A DNA stretch of 64,000 bases from Erythrobacteraceae bacterium CFH 75059 (GTDB lineage Bacteria; Pseudomonadota; Alphaproteobacteria; Sphingomonadales; Sphingomonadaceae). The translations under genes were made by a program, and so were the position numbers. The DNA is taken from the NCBI GenBank assembly GCA_004331795.1, contig SJSR01000001.1, positions 620,001-684,000 on the forward strand, given 5' to 3'. This document shows, one piece after another, positions 44,299 through 53,756 of the stretch. Positions within the stretch are counted from its first letter, which is position 1, and every line of letters begins with the position of its first letter. Below the pieces are notes generated by a model. It did not search any database. It was not told where the DNA came from and saw nothing but the letters and a program-made list of their open reading frames with translations.

Positions 44299-44838
44299 CT
44301 ATTCGTCGGAGCCCTGGCCGTAATACTGCGGCGCATGCTCCCGCAGCACACCAAGGATCTGTTCCAGCGCGGCTGCCTCGTCCGTCTTTTCCATGGCGGC
44401 AAGTTCGCGCGCCAGCCGGCTGGAGGCGGCCTCGAAGATCTGCCGCTCGGAATAGGATTGCTCGGGCTGGTCCTCTGGCCGGAAGAGGTCGCGCGTCACC
44501 TCGGCGATCGACACGAGGTCGCCCGAATTGATCTTCGCCTCGTATTCCTGTGCCCTGCGGCTCCACATGGTGCGCTTCACCCGGGGACGGCCCTTCAGCG
44601 TCTCCATGGCCTCGCGCAAGGTCTTGTCGCTCGACAGCTTGCGCATGCCGATCGCCTCGACCTTGTTGAAGGGCACCCGCAGCGTCATGCGCTCCTTCTC
44701 GAACCTCAGGACATACAGCTCCAGCTGCATTCCGGCGATCGTCTCGTTCTGCAATTCGACGACCCGGCCGACACCGTGCTTGGGATACACCACATAGTCA
44801 CCGACATCGAAGGCGGCTGCGTTGCTGGCCATGGACAC
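44299..44838 (-). CDS. carD: CarD-family transcription regulator
   Basis: A 179-residue CarD/CdnL protein: N-terminal RNA polymerase-binding Tudor-like domain (~8-70: FDVGDYVVYPKHGVGRVVEL, LYVLRFEKERMTLRVPFNKV) and a C-terminal helical domain (RVKRTMWSRRAQEYEAKINS, SYSERQIFEAASSRLARELA). It stabilises open promoter complexes, commonly at rRNA and housekeeping promoters. The 224-bp gap upstream carries a TATATA element that could be its -10. Confidence 0.95.
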   Translation of the reverse strand: MSMASNAAAFDVGDYVVYPKHGVGRVVELQNETIAGMQLELYVLRFEKERMTLRVPFNKVEAIGMRKLSSDKTLREAMETLKGRPRVKRTMWSRRAQEYEAKINSGDLVSIAEVTRDLFRPEDQPEQSYSERQIFEAASSRLARELAAMEKTDEAAALEQILGVLREHAPQYYGQGSDE

Positions 44839-45002
44839 TCCTTCAGTTGCGGGCGCCGTCCGGATCAGGGTTCTCGCGCCCGGAGGCGACGGGAAAACCC
44901 AGCATCTGCGCGGAAGATCGTCAGGATGGCAGGCGACCGCTTTGCGTGTGGATTGAACCGCCAGCCGGCACTTCGTGCGCCGTCCGGCGTGGATGTCGAT
45001 GG

Positions 45003-45008
45003 TATATA
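45003..45008 (-). promoter_or_regulatory. Possible -10 element upstream of carD
   Basis: TATATA (palindromic on both strands) stands out in an otherwise GC-rich 224-bp gap (44839-45062) between fdxA and carD. Upstream on the minus strand lies an AT-rich run (TTGTGGAACATTTGTGAC), but no -35 at ideal spacing. Most likely part of the carD promoter. The rest of the gap shows nothing recognisable. Confidence 0.3.
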
Positions 45009-45062
45009 GTCACAAATGTTCCACAAAGCGAGTCGAAATGCGTCCGACGCAGTGTGGCGCCG

Positions 45063-45401
45063 CTAGTCTCCGGAGCCGGGATTGGGCGAGAAGTACTTCT
45101 CGAACTTGCCTTCTTCGCCCTTGTGCGCATCCGCGTCCGCCGGCGGCTCCTTCTGCTGGGTGATGTTGGGCCATTCGGCGGAGTAGCGGGCGTTCAGCTC
45201 GAGCCACTGCTCGAGACCGGCCTCCGTGTCGGGAAGAATGGCCTCGGCGGGGCACTCCGGCTCGCACACGCCGCAGTCGATGCACTCGGACGGGTTGATG
45301 ACCAGCATCGTTTCGCCCTCGTAGAAGCAATCGACAGGGCAGACCTCGACGCAGTCGGTGTACTTGCACTTGATGCATGCGTCGGTGACGACGTAGGTCA
45401 T
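45063..45401 (-). CDS. fdxA: Seven-iron ferredoxin (FdxA)
   Basis: A 112-residue ferredoxin with 3Fe-4S/4Fe-4S motifs ([18 protein letters not shown] and [16 protein letters not shown]) in the first ~50 residues and a C-terminal tail ([20 protein letters not shown]) typical of alphaproteobacterial FdxA. Cytosolic electron carrier. Start overlaps the S4 gene stop (ATGA). Confidence 0.95.
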   Translation of the reverse strand: MTYVVTDACIKCKYTDCVEVCPVDCFYEGETMLVINPSECIDCGVCEPECPAEAILPDTEAGLEQWLELNARYSAEWPNITQQKEPPADADAHKGEEGKFEKYFSPNPGSGD

Positions 45402-45739
45402 GAGCCTTGATCCTTCGGCCAGCGGGTGATCGGCCCCGGTGCTATGGCGCTTTGCCCGGACCGGTCAAGGGGCCGGTAGTGTGTCTGCGCCTCCGCCGCC
45501 GGCCCCCGGCGAAGCGGCAGCGCGAGGATCTGAACGACCCGCACCTGCCCGTCGCCGGCCATGAACGTCAGCACGTCGCCCACCCTGACAAGGTGGCTCG
45601 TCCGGGCGACATGCGCGCCGTTGCAGCGCATGACGGTGTTCTCGACCATGTGCCGCGCCGTGCTGCGCGTCCGGGCAAAGCGCAGGCGGCACAGCAGCAG
45701 ATCGACGCGCAGGCCGGGCGCTGCGGCGGCCGCGGTCAT
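45398..45739 (-). CDS. S4-domain RNA-binding protein
   Basis: A 113-residue protein with an S4 domain at ~8-70 ([29 protein letters not shown]), like Hsp15-type heat-shock RNA-binding proteins. It probably binds stalled 50S subunits or rRNA. It is coupled by ATGA overlaps to the helicase (upstream) and fdxA (downstream), a helicase-S4-fdxA-carD order shared among alphaproteobacteria by recollection. Confidence 0.88.
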   Translation of the reverse strand: MTAAAAAPGLRVDLLLCRLRFARTRSTARHMVENTVMRCNGAHVARTSHLVRVGDVLTFMAGDGQVRVVQILALPLRRGPAAEAQTHYRPLDRSGQSAIAPGPITRWPKDQGS

Positions 45740-48297
45740 TGCACCAGCGTCTCGAGCGCGGCAAAGGCGTTTCCAGGTCTGGGCGCCCGGTTTTCCCGCC
45801 GCGGTGTTGCGCGGCGCTGAGGCCGCCACGACCAGCGGTCGGGCTGCGGCGGCCCTGCGGCGCCCGGTCGCGGTCCCTGACCCCGGTGCAGGCGGAAACC
45901 GGCCTGCTGCAGCAACTGATGCCAGCCCGCTTCGGTAAGGCCGGCCGAAATCGCCCGCGCCCTGTCCAGCACCGGGCGGCCGCCGCGCGACGCGGCGCGG
46001 GCATCGTGTGCGGCGCGGATGAGGCGTTCCGCGACGTCGACCCGCACCAGCTGCGATCCAGCGGCACGGTAGCCCGCGAACAGCTGCTCAGGCCCGGCAA
46101 GGACCGGCGGCATTGTGCGCTCTGTCGGCCGCGGATCAAGCCCCAGTTCGTGCAGCAGACGGCGTGCGCGTGGCTTGAGGAGCGCCGGCATGAACAGGTC
46201 GAGAGCGCCGAGGTGCACGCCATGGCGGCGCAGCATGGCGCGGGTTTGGCGATCCTGCGCTGCCATCACCAGACCCTCGCGCGGGGCATGGCCGAAGCCG
46301 GACGCCACACGGGTGAAGGCCGCCCGTGCGGCGGCGGGAACACCCGGATCGCTGGCGGCATCGAGCACGCCTTGCAGCGGCGCCAGCGCCGCCGTCTCGG
46401 CCTCGAGCCAGCGTTGCAGCGCGCCAAGCAGCCGCTCACGTGCCGAGGGGCTGAGCAGGGTCATGCCGGAACCGGCCCGGACTCGCGGAACAACCCGGCC
46501 GCCACGATGATCCAGATCCGCGACCGGAGCATCGTCGAGCCAGATCCGGCCGCCGCGAAGGTGGACGCCGGGCAGCCCTTGAGCGATCAGCGCATCCACC
46601 CGGCGCGCAAGGAGGTGTGGCAGCGCCTTCTCGGCGGCGGCGACCCGCATGCGCCGTTCGGCAAGACCGGCCGCCGCCTCGACGTGAAGAGTGAACCCGT
46701 GCAGACGCCCGAGCAGTTCGTCGTCGATGAGCACGGTTCCGTCGTCCGACAGCCGCACGGGCAGAAGCTCGGGCCGCGTCGTCATGCTCCGAAGGAGCAC
46801 GGATGTGCGCCGGTTGACGAAGCGTTCGGTCAGCCGGGCGTGGAGAGCGTCGGACAGCCGCGTTTCCGCCGCGCGGGCGCGGGCGGCCATCTCCTCGCGC
46901 GCAAGCACCCAGTCGGGGCGCTGACAGATGTAGGCCCAGCTGCGGATCGCCGCGATGCGGCCCTGCAACGTGTCGATGTCGCCCTGCGTGTTGTCGAGTT
47001 CGGCAATCCGCGCCGCGACATAGTCGGCGCCCAGATAGCCTTGGCGCAGATCACGCCAAAGCCGGGCGACGAAGCGGGCGTGCGTGTCGAGTCCTTGCTG
47101 GCGGAAGTCCGGCAGGGAGCACACCTCCCAGAACGCGCGCACGGCGCCGTGTCCGGTCAGGCTCTGCGCCCACGGTTCACCGGCGAGGTGCTTCAGCACG
47201 GCCAGATCGAGAGCCTCGGGCGCAGGCGCCAGCGCCGAATGCTCGGGCCGCTGCTCGAGGTCGCCGATCAGCGTCTGCAGCGTGTCGAAACGCGGCTCCC
47301 CGTTGCGCCAGAAAAGGTGCGGCAAGGGCGCGAACCGGTGTTCCTCGACACTGTAGATCTCCTCTTCGGTGAACTCGGCGCCCGTCCGCTCCCCGTCACG
47401 GTAGCCGCTGAGCACGCCGAAGGTGCCATCGCGCTGGTGCCGGCCCGCGCGACCCGCGATCTGGGCGATCTCGGCCGGGGTCAGGCGTCTCCGCCGCCGC
47501 CCGTCGAACTTGCTCAAGCCCGCAAATGCGACATGGTCGATGTCGAGATTGAGCCCCATGCCGATGGCATCGGTGGCGACGATGTACTGGACCTCGCCGC
47601 TCTGGAACAATTCCACCTGCCGGTTGCGTGTCTCCGGCGACAGCGCGCCCATGACGACCGCCGCACCGCCCCTGTAACGGCGCAGCGTTTCCGCCACGCC
47701 GTACACCTGTTCGGCCGAGAAGGCGACGATCGCCGAACGCGGCGGCAGGCGCGAGAGCTTGCGCGGCCCGAGGTGCCGCAGCGTGGAGAAGCGCGGCCGC
47801 TCGACCAGCTCGACCTTTGGCGCAATCCGGCGCAGCGGCGCGGCAAGCGTGGCCGAACCCAGCACCATCGTCTCTTCGCGCCCGCGGGCATGCAGCAGGC
47901 GGTCGGTGAACACATGCCCGCGCTCGGGGTCGGCGGCGAGCTGCGCCTCGTCGAGCGCGACAAAGGCGACCTGCCGCTCGCCCGCAGTCAGGGAGGCAGG
48001 CATCGCCTCGACGGTGCAGCAGACATAGCGCGCATCCGGCGGCTCGATCCTCTGCTCGCCGGTCACCAGCGCCACCTGCCGCTCGCCCTTCAGCGCCACG
48101 AGGCGGGCGTAGACCTCCTGCGCGAGCAGCCGCAGCGGGAAGCCGATGACGCCGCTCGAATGGGCGCACATCCTCTCGATGGCCAAATGGGTCTTGCCGG
48201 TGTTCGTGGGGCCCAGAACCGCCCTCAAATGTGCCTGCATCCGCGGCAAGATGGCCGCGCCGCAGTCGAGCGACAACGGCTTTTCCCGAAGTTCCAT
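45736..48297 (-). CDS. Suv3-like RNA/DNA helicase (SF2)
   Basis: An 853-residue helicase. Walker A LGPTNTGKTHLAIERMCAHS near residue 30, FVALDEAQLAADPERGHVFT, VLGSATL, IVATDAIGMGLNLDIDHVAF and AQIAGRAGRHQRDGTFG are SF2 motifs I-VI, matching the Suv3/MgpS group. The C-terminal ~350 residues hold a Suv3-like helical region and a basic tail (RWSWRPQRRATPRRENRAPR). In mitochondria Suv3 works with RNA degradation; the bacterial role is less clear. Start uncertain: ATG 48297 chosen; TTG 48318 and ATG 48240 are alternatives. Confidence 0.88.
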   Translation of the reverse strand: MELREKPLSLDCGAAILPRMQAHLRAVLGPTNTGKTHLAIERMCAHSSGVIGFPLRLLAQEVYARLVALKGERQVALVTGEQRIEPPDARYVCCTVEAMPASLTAGERQVAFVALDEAQLAADPERGHVFTDRLLHARGREETMVLGSATLAAPLRRIAPKVELVERPRFSTLRHLGPRKLSRLPPRSAIVAFSAEQVYGVAETLRRYRGGAAVVMGALSPETRNRQVELFQSGEVQYIVATDAIGMGLNLDIDHVAFAGLSKFDGRRRRRLTPAEIAQIAGRAGRHQRDGTFGVLSGYRDGERTGAEFTEEEIYSVEEHRFAPLPHLFWRNGEPRFDTLQTLIGDLEQRPEHSALAPAPEALDLAVLKHLAGEPWAQSLTGHGAVRAFWEVCSLPDFRQQGLDTHARFVARLWRDLRQGYLGADYVAARIAELDNTQGDIDTLQGRIAAIRSWAYICQRPDWVLAREEMAARARAAETRLSDALHARLTERFVNRRTSVLLRSMTTRPELLPVRLSDDGTVLIDDELLGRLHGFTLHVEAAAGLAERRMRVAAAEKALPHLLARRVDALIAQGLPGVHLRGGRIWLDDAPVADLDHRGGRVVPRVRAGSGMTLLSPSARERLLGALQRWLEAETAALAPLQGVLDAASDPGVPAAARAAFTRVASGFGHAPREGLVMAAQDRQTRAMLRRHGVHLGALDLFMPALLKPRARRLLHELGLDPRPTERTMPPVLAGPEQLFAGYRAAGSQLVRVDVAERLIRAAHDARAASRGGRPVLDRARAISAGLTEAGWHQLLQQAGFRLHRGQGPRPGAAGPPQPDRWSWRPQRRATPRRENRAPRPGNAFAALETLVQ

Positions 48298-48439
48298 CGG
48301 CTTGCCGGTGCCAGGCAACGCTTGACCGCAAATTAACCGCGTATTTATTCAATTCTCCCAAGCTCCGCAGCACAAGCGCGACGGGTGTGGCGGGTGGCAA
48401 GGCCTGCCAGCGGGTCGTCAGGAGGGACGGGGAGAAGCC

Positions 48440-49939
48440 GTGGTCGCGAAGCTGCAGGTGCGCGCCGCTGCACATGGCGGACGCTGTATGGGCGCAGAGC
48501 GCGGGCCTGGTGCCGGTCCGGCGCGGCCGGGATCGCTTCTGCGGCAGACCTCGTGGACCAAGGGGGCGGCGTTGCTTGCGGCGCTCGGGACCGCCGGTTG
48601 GTTCGGCTACATGACTTCCTCACCGCTCGAGGCGGCCGTTGTCGACGGCTCCGCCGCTTCGGTCGGCGACGAATACCGCAGCCACATGATCATGCCGCTC
48701 GCCCTTGGCGGGGACTCGGGGCGGCACATGGGGGCGACCGGCCGGGTGCGCACGCTGTCGAGCGCGCCCGAGCGGCCGGTCGAGAACATCGTGGCGACGT
48801 TCCGCGAAGCGGACAGCCTGCCGGCCCTGCTCGGCCGCGCCGGATTGTCCAGCCGTGACGTGGCGGATGTCACCGCCCTCCTTGCTCCGGCCATGGACGA
48901 GCGCGCACTTTCTCCGGGCACAGCGTTTTCGGTGACCCTCGGTGAACGTCCCGAGGGTGCGGCGCACCGGCCGCTCCAGTCCCTCGAATTCCGTGCCGCG
49001 CTGGACCTTGCCCTGGCGATCGAACGTGATGGCGAGCGCCTCGTGCTGCGGCGGCAACCGATCGCCGTCGACAGCACGCCGCTCAGGGTGCGCGGCCGGG
49101 TCGGCGCCAGCCTCTACCGCTCGGCACGGGCGGCCGGTGCGCCGCCGGAGGCGGTGCAGGAATATCTCAAGGCGCTGAAAGCGCACATCGACATCGCCGC
49201 GCTCGGCGCCAACGACACCTTCGACCTGATCGTCGCCCACCGGCGCGCCGCCACCGGCGAACGCGAGGCGGGCAAACTGCTTTACGCCGGGCTTCAGCGC
49301 GACTCAGGAGGAGCCGTGGAACTGATGCGCTGGGGACCGCACGGGGCGTTCTACAATCCGCGCGGGCTGGGCGAGGAACGCGGCGGCTATGTTCAGCCGG
49401 TGGTCGGCCGGGTGAGCTCGCATTTCGGCTACCGGGTCCACCCGATCCTGCGCTACAAGCGGATGCATGGCGGGATCGACTTCGCCGCTCCGACGGGTAC
49501 GCCGATCCGCGCCGTCAGCGAGGGGCGGGTCACCGGCGCCGGACGCATGGGCGGGTGCGGCATCGCCGTCGTTCTGGATCACCCGGGCGCGCTGTCCTCG
49601 CGCTACTGCCACATGAGCCGGATGGCGGTTCGCCATGGCGAGCGGGTCACCCGCGGCCAGATCATCGGCTATGTCGGTTCCACCGGCATGTCGACAGGGC
49701 CGCACCTGCATTTCGAGATCTACCGCGGCGGACAGCTGATCAATCCGCAGCAGGTGAGGTTCACCACCCGCGACGCAATCAGCCCTGCCGAGCTTGCGCG
49801 CTTCCGCAGCCAGCTGCAGCAGCTCACCGCCACGCCCGTCGGCGCGGCGCTGAAGCCGCTTCCGAGCGCGCCGGCAGCCCGTGAAGGCGAACCGCTGCGA
49901 GAAATCGACCGGCTGGTGGAGCAGCGCAAGACCGTTTGA
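48440..49939 (+). CDS. M23 (LytM) peptidoglycan endopeptidase-type protein
   Basis: A 499-residue protein with an N-terminal membrane anchor (~45-62), an acidic/alanine-rich middle (~110-310), and a C-terminal LytM domain (~335-450). The zinc motif MHGGIDFAAPTGTPI (HxxxD), RYCHMSRMAVRHGERV, and GPHLHFEIYRGG (HLH) are complete, so enzymatic cleavage of cross-links is likely. GTG 48440 follows GGGGAG. It is divergent from the helicase across 142 bp. Confidence 0.92.
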   Translation: MVAKLQVRAAAHGGRCMGAERGPGAGPARPGSLLRQTSWTKGAALLAALGTAGWFGYMTSSPLEAAVVDGSAASVGDEYRSHMIMPLALGGDSGRHMGATGRVRTLSSAPERPVENIVATFREADSLPALLGRAGLSSRDVADVTALLAPAMDERALSPGTAFSVTLGERPEGAAHRPLQSLEFRAALDLALAIERDGERLVLRRQPIAVDSTPLRVRGRVGASLYRSARAAGAPPEAVQEYLKALKAHIDIAALGANDTFDLIVAHRRAATGEREAGKLLYAGLQRDSGGAVELMRWGPHGAFYNPRGLGEERGGYVQPVVGRVSSHFGYRVHPILRYKRMHGGIDFAAPTGTPIRAVSEGRVTGAGRMGGCGIAVVLDHPGALSSRYCHMSRMAVRHGERVTRGQIIGYVGSTGMSTGPHLHFEIYRGGQLINPQQVRFTTRDAISPAELARFRSQLQQLTATPVGAALKPLPSAPAAREGEPLREIDRLVEQRKTV

Positions 49940-49979
49940 CGGCGGGACTTGCGCCGGGTGCGGGCTTGAGGCACCTGCC

Positions 49980-50990
49980 ATGCAAGAGATGAGCATTCTG
50001 CCGCGCTACCCGGCGCTGCGCCTCCGGCGCACGCGCGCTCACGGCTGGAGCCGCGCCCTGTTCCGCGAGCATCGCCTCTCGCCCGCAGACCTCGTCTGGC
50101 CGTTGTTCATCGGCAGTGGCGATGCCGACGAAGAGCCCGTCGCCACGCTGCCGGGCGTGTCGCGCTGGTCGGTGCCGCAGATCGCCGCGCGTGCCCGGGA
50201 AGCGGTCAGCCTCGGCATCCCGTGCATCGCCCTGTTTCCCAACACGCCGCACGATCGCCGCACGGCGCGCGGCGAAGAAGCGCTGAACCCGGACAACCTC
50301 ATCTGCCAGGCGATCCGGGCGGTGCGGGACGCCTGCGGCGATGCCATCGGCATCATGACCGACGTCGCGCTCGATCCCTACACCAGCCACGGGCAGGACG
50401 GCGTGCTGGATTCGCGCGGGCGCATCGCCAACGATGCGACGGTGGAGATCCTCGCGCAGCAGGCGCTGGTCCAGGCACGTGCGGGGGCCGACATCATCGC
50501 GCCGTCGGACATGATGGACGGCCGGGTGGGCGCGATCCGGCGCGCACTCGAGGAGGAAGGGTGCCACGATGTGCAGATCCTTTCCTATGCGGCGAAGTTC
50601 GCGTCGGCCTTCTACGGCCCGTTCCGCGACGCCGTGGGATCCGGGGGGCTGCTGAAGGGCGACAAGAAAACCTACCAGATGGACCCGGCGAACGGAGACG
50701 AGGCGCTGCGCGAGATTGCGCTGGACATCGCCGAGGGCGCCGACGCGGTGATGGTCAAGCCAGGTCTGGCCTATCTCGACATCATCTGGCGCGCGCGCGA
50801 GGCCTTCGGAGTGCCGGTTTTCGCCTATCAGGTCAGCGGCGAATATGCGCTCACGACGATTGGTGCTGCCGCCGGGGTGGGGGACCGTGACGCGCTGATG
50901 ATGGAGAAGCTGCTGGCATTCAAGCGGGCCGGAGCGACCGGCATCGTGACCTATTTCGCCCGCGACGCGGCGCGGCTGCTGAGTGACTGA
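49980..50990 (+). CDS. hemB: Delta-aminolevulinic acid dehydratase (porphobilinogen synthase)
   Basis: A 336-residue enzyme with active-site lysines in LSYAAKFASAFYGPFRDA and AVMVKPGLAYLDI. The metal loop reads DVALDPYTSHGQDGVLD, the aspartate form rather than the zinc-cysteine form, so Mg or K dependence is expected. Second haem gene of the window (with hemE and hemJ). ATG 49980; ATG three codons on is also possible. Confidence 0.97.
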   Translation: MQEMSILPRYPALRLRRTRAHGWSRALFREHRLSPADLVWPLFIGSGDADEEPVATLPGVSRWSVPQIAARAREAVSLGIPCIALFPNTPHDRRTARGEEALNPDNLICQAIRAVRDACGDAIGIMTDVALDPYTSHGQDGVLDSRGRIANDATVEILAQQALVQARAGADIIAPSDMMDGRVGAIRRALEEEGCHDVQILSYAAKFASAFYGPFRDAVGSGGLLKGDKKTYQMDPANGDEALREIALDIAEGADAVMVKPGLAYLDIIWRAREAFGVPVFAYQVSGEYALTTIGAAAGVGDRDALMMEKLLAFKRAGATGIVTYFARDAARLLSD

Positions 50991-51537
50991 GTTCCGCCAT
51001 GAAACGACGCGCCTGATCCTGCGCGACTGGCGCGAGGAGGACTGGCCCGAATTCTTCCGAGTCACCAACTCGCCCGCCGTGATGCGCTGGCTCGGCGGTG
51101 TCATGGATGGCGAAGGCATGGCGCGGCAGCGGGCCCGGGTCGAGGGCTGCCGCGCCGCGCACGGCCACTGCTTCTGGGTTGTCGAGCGGCGCGAGGACCG
51201 GGCGCTGCTCGGCTTCTGCGGCATCAAGCGCGCCGACTCGCCAGGGTCGAGCATCGCCGGGCGGCACGAAATCGGCTGGCGGCTGCGCGAGGATGCGTGG
51301 GGTCGCGGCTATGCCCGCGAGGCGGCGACGGCGACGGTCGCGCTCGCCTTCGACCATTTCGCCGCGCCCGAAGTCTTCGCCACCACCATTGCCGAGAACA
51401 CGCCGAGCTGGGGCCTGATGGAGCGTCTGGGCATGCGGAGACGACCCGAGCTGGACTATGCCGACATCCGCTATCCGCCCCCGTGGCGGCAGGCGATCGT
51501 CTATGCTCTCGCAGCGGCAGACTGGAGACCCGCATGA
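50983..51537 (+). CDS. GNAT-family N-acetyltransferase (RimJ/RimL-like)
   Basis: A 184-residue acetyltransferase starting TEFRHETTRLILRDWREEDW, with the acetyl-CoA loop GWRLREDAWGRGYAREAATA and ENTPSWGLMERLGM. It resembles RimJ-type enzymes that acetylate N-terminal or aminoglycoside amino groups; substrate unknown. GTG 50983 overlaps the hemB stop by 8 bp; the 3' end overlaps the carbonic-anhydrase-like gene (ATGA). Confidence 0.9.
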   Translation: MTEFRHETTRLILRDWREEDWPEFFRVTNSPAVMRWLGGVMDGEGMARQRARVEGCRAAHGHCFWVVERREDRALLGFCGIKRADSPGSSIAGRHEIGWRLREDAWGRGYAREAATATVALAFDHFAAPEVFATTIAENTPSWGLMERLGMRRRPELDYADIRYPPPWRQAIVYALAAADWRPA

Positions 51538-52103
51538 GCCTTCACCCCGGCGTCCGCCTCATCCCGTTCGGCGGCAAGGCGCCCTGCATCCACCCTTCCG
51601 CCTTCATTGCTCCCGGCTGCACGCTCATCGGCGATGTCACCATCGGGGCTCAAAGCTCGGTGTGGTACAATTGCGTCCTGCGCGCCGACACGGCGTCCAT
51701 CCGCATCGGAGAACGCACGAACATCCAGGACGGCTGCGTCCTTCACGGCGACCCGCCGCGCCCCGGCGATCCCGACGGCGCGCCGCTGGTGATCGGGGAC
51801 GACGTGCTGGTCGGCCACATGGTCATGCTCCATGGCTGCACGATCGCCGATCGCGGCTTCGTGGGGCTGGGCGCGATCGCCATGAACAAGGCTGTGATCG
51901 CGTCCGACGCGATGCTGGCGGCCGGAGCCATGCTGACCGAAGGAAAGGTCATGGCTCCGCGCGAGCTGTGGGGCGGCCGCCCGGCGCGCAAGATGCGCGA
52001 CCTTGACGACGCGGCGGTGGCGGGGATGCGGCTGGGCGTCGCCCACTATGTCGAGAACGCCCGTGCGCACCGCGAGGCCATCGCGCGGGCGGAAGGGGCC
52101 TGA
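51534..52103 (+). CDS. Gamma-class carbonic anhydrase-like protein
   Basis: A 189-residue left-handed beta-helix with hexapeptide repeats (GCTLIGDVTIGAQSSVWYNC, ERTNIQDGCVLHGD) and the metal histidines in CVLHGD and VGHMVMLHGC. It could be a carbonic anhydrase or a non-catalytic trimeric transferase-like protein (YrdA type). Convergent with the DNA ligase gene (13-bp gap). Confidence 0.9.
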   Translation: MSLHPGVRLIPFGGKAPCIHPSAFIAPGCTLIGDVTIGAQSSVWYNCVLRADTASIRIGERTNIQDGCVLHGDPPRPGDPDGAPLVIGDDVLVGHMVMLHGCTIADRGFVGLGAIAMNKAVIASDAMLAAGAMLTEGKVMAPRELWGGRPARKMRDLDDAAVAGMRLGVAHYVENARAHREAIARAEGA

Positions 52104-52116
52104 CGGCGCGCCGCTC

Positions 52117-53727
52117 TCAGTCCCGCACCAGCGCCCGCAGGGCCTCGATCCGGTCGGCCTCGTGCGCCGGCTTGTCCCAGCGGATGCGATGGACCCTGGG
52201 GAAGCGCATGGAGAGGCCGGACTTGTGCCGCTTCGACAGATGCGCGGAATCGAAGGCGATTTCGAGAACGAGGCTTCTGTCCGTCTCCCGGACCGGACCG
52301 AAGCGGTTCACGGTGTGCTGGCGCACATGGCGGTCGAGCCGCACCAGCTCCTCGTCGGTGAAGCCGGAATAGGCCTTGCCGACCGGCAGCAGTTCCGCGC
52401 CCGCGTCGGGATCGCCGTCCCAGCAACCGAAGGTGTAGTCCGAGTAATAGCTTGACCGCTTGCCGGAACCGCGCTGGGCATACATCAGCACGCAGTCGAT
52501 CAGCAGCGGATCGCGCTTCCACTTGTACCACAGCCCGGCACGCCGTCCTGCGACATAGGGGCTGTCGCGGCGCTTCAGCATCAGCCCTTCGATGGCGTCG
52601 TCTCGGGTGCGGGCGCGGATCTGCGCCAGCTCGTCGAAGGTGCCGGCGGCGATGATCTGCGACAAGTCGAAGTGGCTCGGCGGCAGCTCCGCGAACAGCG
52701 ACTCGAGCCGCCGGCGCCGCTCCGACCACGGCAGGGCGCGCAGATCCTCGCCGCGCCAGTGCAGCACGTCATAGAGCCGCACGAAGGCCGGATAGTCGGT
52801 CAGCATCGTCCTGCTCACCGTCTTGCGTCCCAGACGCTGCTGCAGCGCGTTGAAAGAGGCTGCGCCCCCTTCCTCGCCGCCCTGATGCGAGCCGCGCACC
52901 ATGCATTCGCCATCGACGATGCCCGGAATCTGAAAGGCCGCGGCGAGTTCGGGAAAGGAGCGCGTGATGTCGTCGCCGGAGCGTGAATACACCCGTGTCT
53001 CGCCCGTCTCTCCCGGCGGACCGGCATGGACGAGCTGCACGCGGATGCCGTCCCACTTCCACTCCGCGGCGTACTCGTCGAGGCTGACGGACGCATCCTC
53101 GAGCGGATGCGCCAGCATGAACGGCCGGAACAGCGGGAGGTGGCGGGCATCGGGAGCCGGTGCGCCGTCAGCGGCCCAGGCGAACAGCTCTTCATACGGA
53201 GGGGCCTGCCCGTGCCAGTGTTCCTCCACGTCGTCGACGGCCACCCCGAACGCGTCGGCAAAGGCGACCTTGGCGAGGCGCGAGGACACGCCGATCCGCA
53301 TCTCTCCGGTGGCGAGCTTGAGCAGGGCATACCGGCCCGCCGCATCGAGCCGGTCGAGGAGACTCGCCAGCTCGCCCGCAACCGAGGCACGGGTCATGCG
53401 CGACAGGTGCTCCACCGCTTCGGCAAGCGTCGGGGCGGCGCCCGTCGCCTCCGCGGGCTCGGGCCACAACAGGCTCGCGGTTTCTGCCGTGTCGCCGACG
53501 AAGTCGCGCGACAGGGTCCAGAGCACGGGATCGACCCGCTCCATCAGCAGCCTGCGGATGGTCGACGATTTGACCGCCGGGAAGTCGAGGCTGCCGGTCA
53601 GCGCCGCGAGCGCCCAGCCCCGGTCCGGATCGGGCGTGCGGAGCAGATACGCCGCGATCAGCCGCAGCTTTTCGTTGCGTCCGCGGGTGTAGACCAGCGC
53701 GTCGATGAGGGCGGCAAACTTCTCCAT
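52117..53727 (-). CDS. Cisplatin-damage-response ATP-dependent DNA ligase
   Basis: A 536-residue ligase with an N-terminal helical domain (~1-200), nucleotidyltransferase domain with the AMP-lysine Lys224 (EWKWDGIR), downstream motifs VDGECMV and DAIEGLMLKRRDSPYVAG, LWYKWKRD, and an OB-fold domain with RFPRVHRIRWDK. Family known from ligase-associated repair clusters. The adjacent exonuclease gene 29 bp upstream supports this. Ends next to the gamma-CA gene. Confidence 0.93.
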   Translation of the reverse strand: MEKFAALIDALVYTRGRNEKLRLIAAYLLRTPDPDRGWALAALTGSLDFPAVKSSTIRRLLMERVDPVLWTLSRDFVGDTAETASLLWPEPAEATGAAPTLAEAVEHLSRMTRASVAGELASLLDRLDAAGRYALLKLATGEMRIGVSSRLAKVAFADAFGVAVDDVEEHWHGQAPPYEELFAWAADGAPAPDARHLPLFRPFMLAHPLEDASVSLDEYAAEWKWDGIRVQLVHAGPPGETGETRVYSRSGDDITRSFPELAAAFQIPGIVDGECMVRGSHQGGEEGGAASFNALQQRLGRKTVSRTMLTDYPAFVRLYDVLHWRGEDLRALPWSERRRRLESLFAELPPSHFDLSQIIAAGTFDELAQIRARTRDDAIEGLMLKRRDSPYVAGRRAGLWYKWKRDPLLIDCVLMYAQRGSGKRSSYYSDYTFGCWDGDPDAGAELLPVGKAYSGFTDEELVRLDRHVRQHTVNRFGPVRETDRSLVLEIAFDSAHLSKRHKSGLSMRFPRVHRIRWDKPAHEADRIEALRALVRD

Positions 53728-53756
53728 GTCAGGGCGCGGCGCTTCGCGCGAAGGCG

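Noticed and set aside
45739-48336. 865-aa plus-strand open frame opposite the Suv3-like helicase
   Set aside because: It mirrors the helicase codons; strong third-position GC removes antisense stops. The translation has no recognisable domain and is unusually rich in Arg, Gln and Ala.
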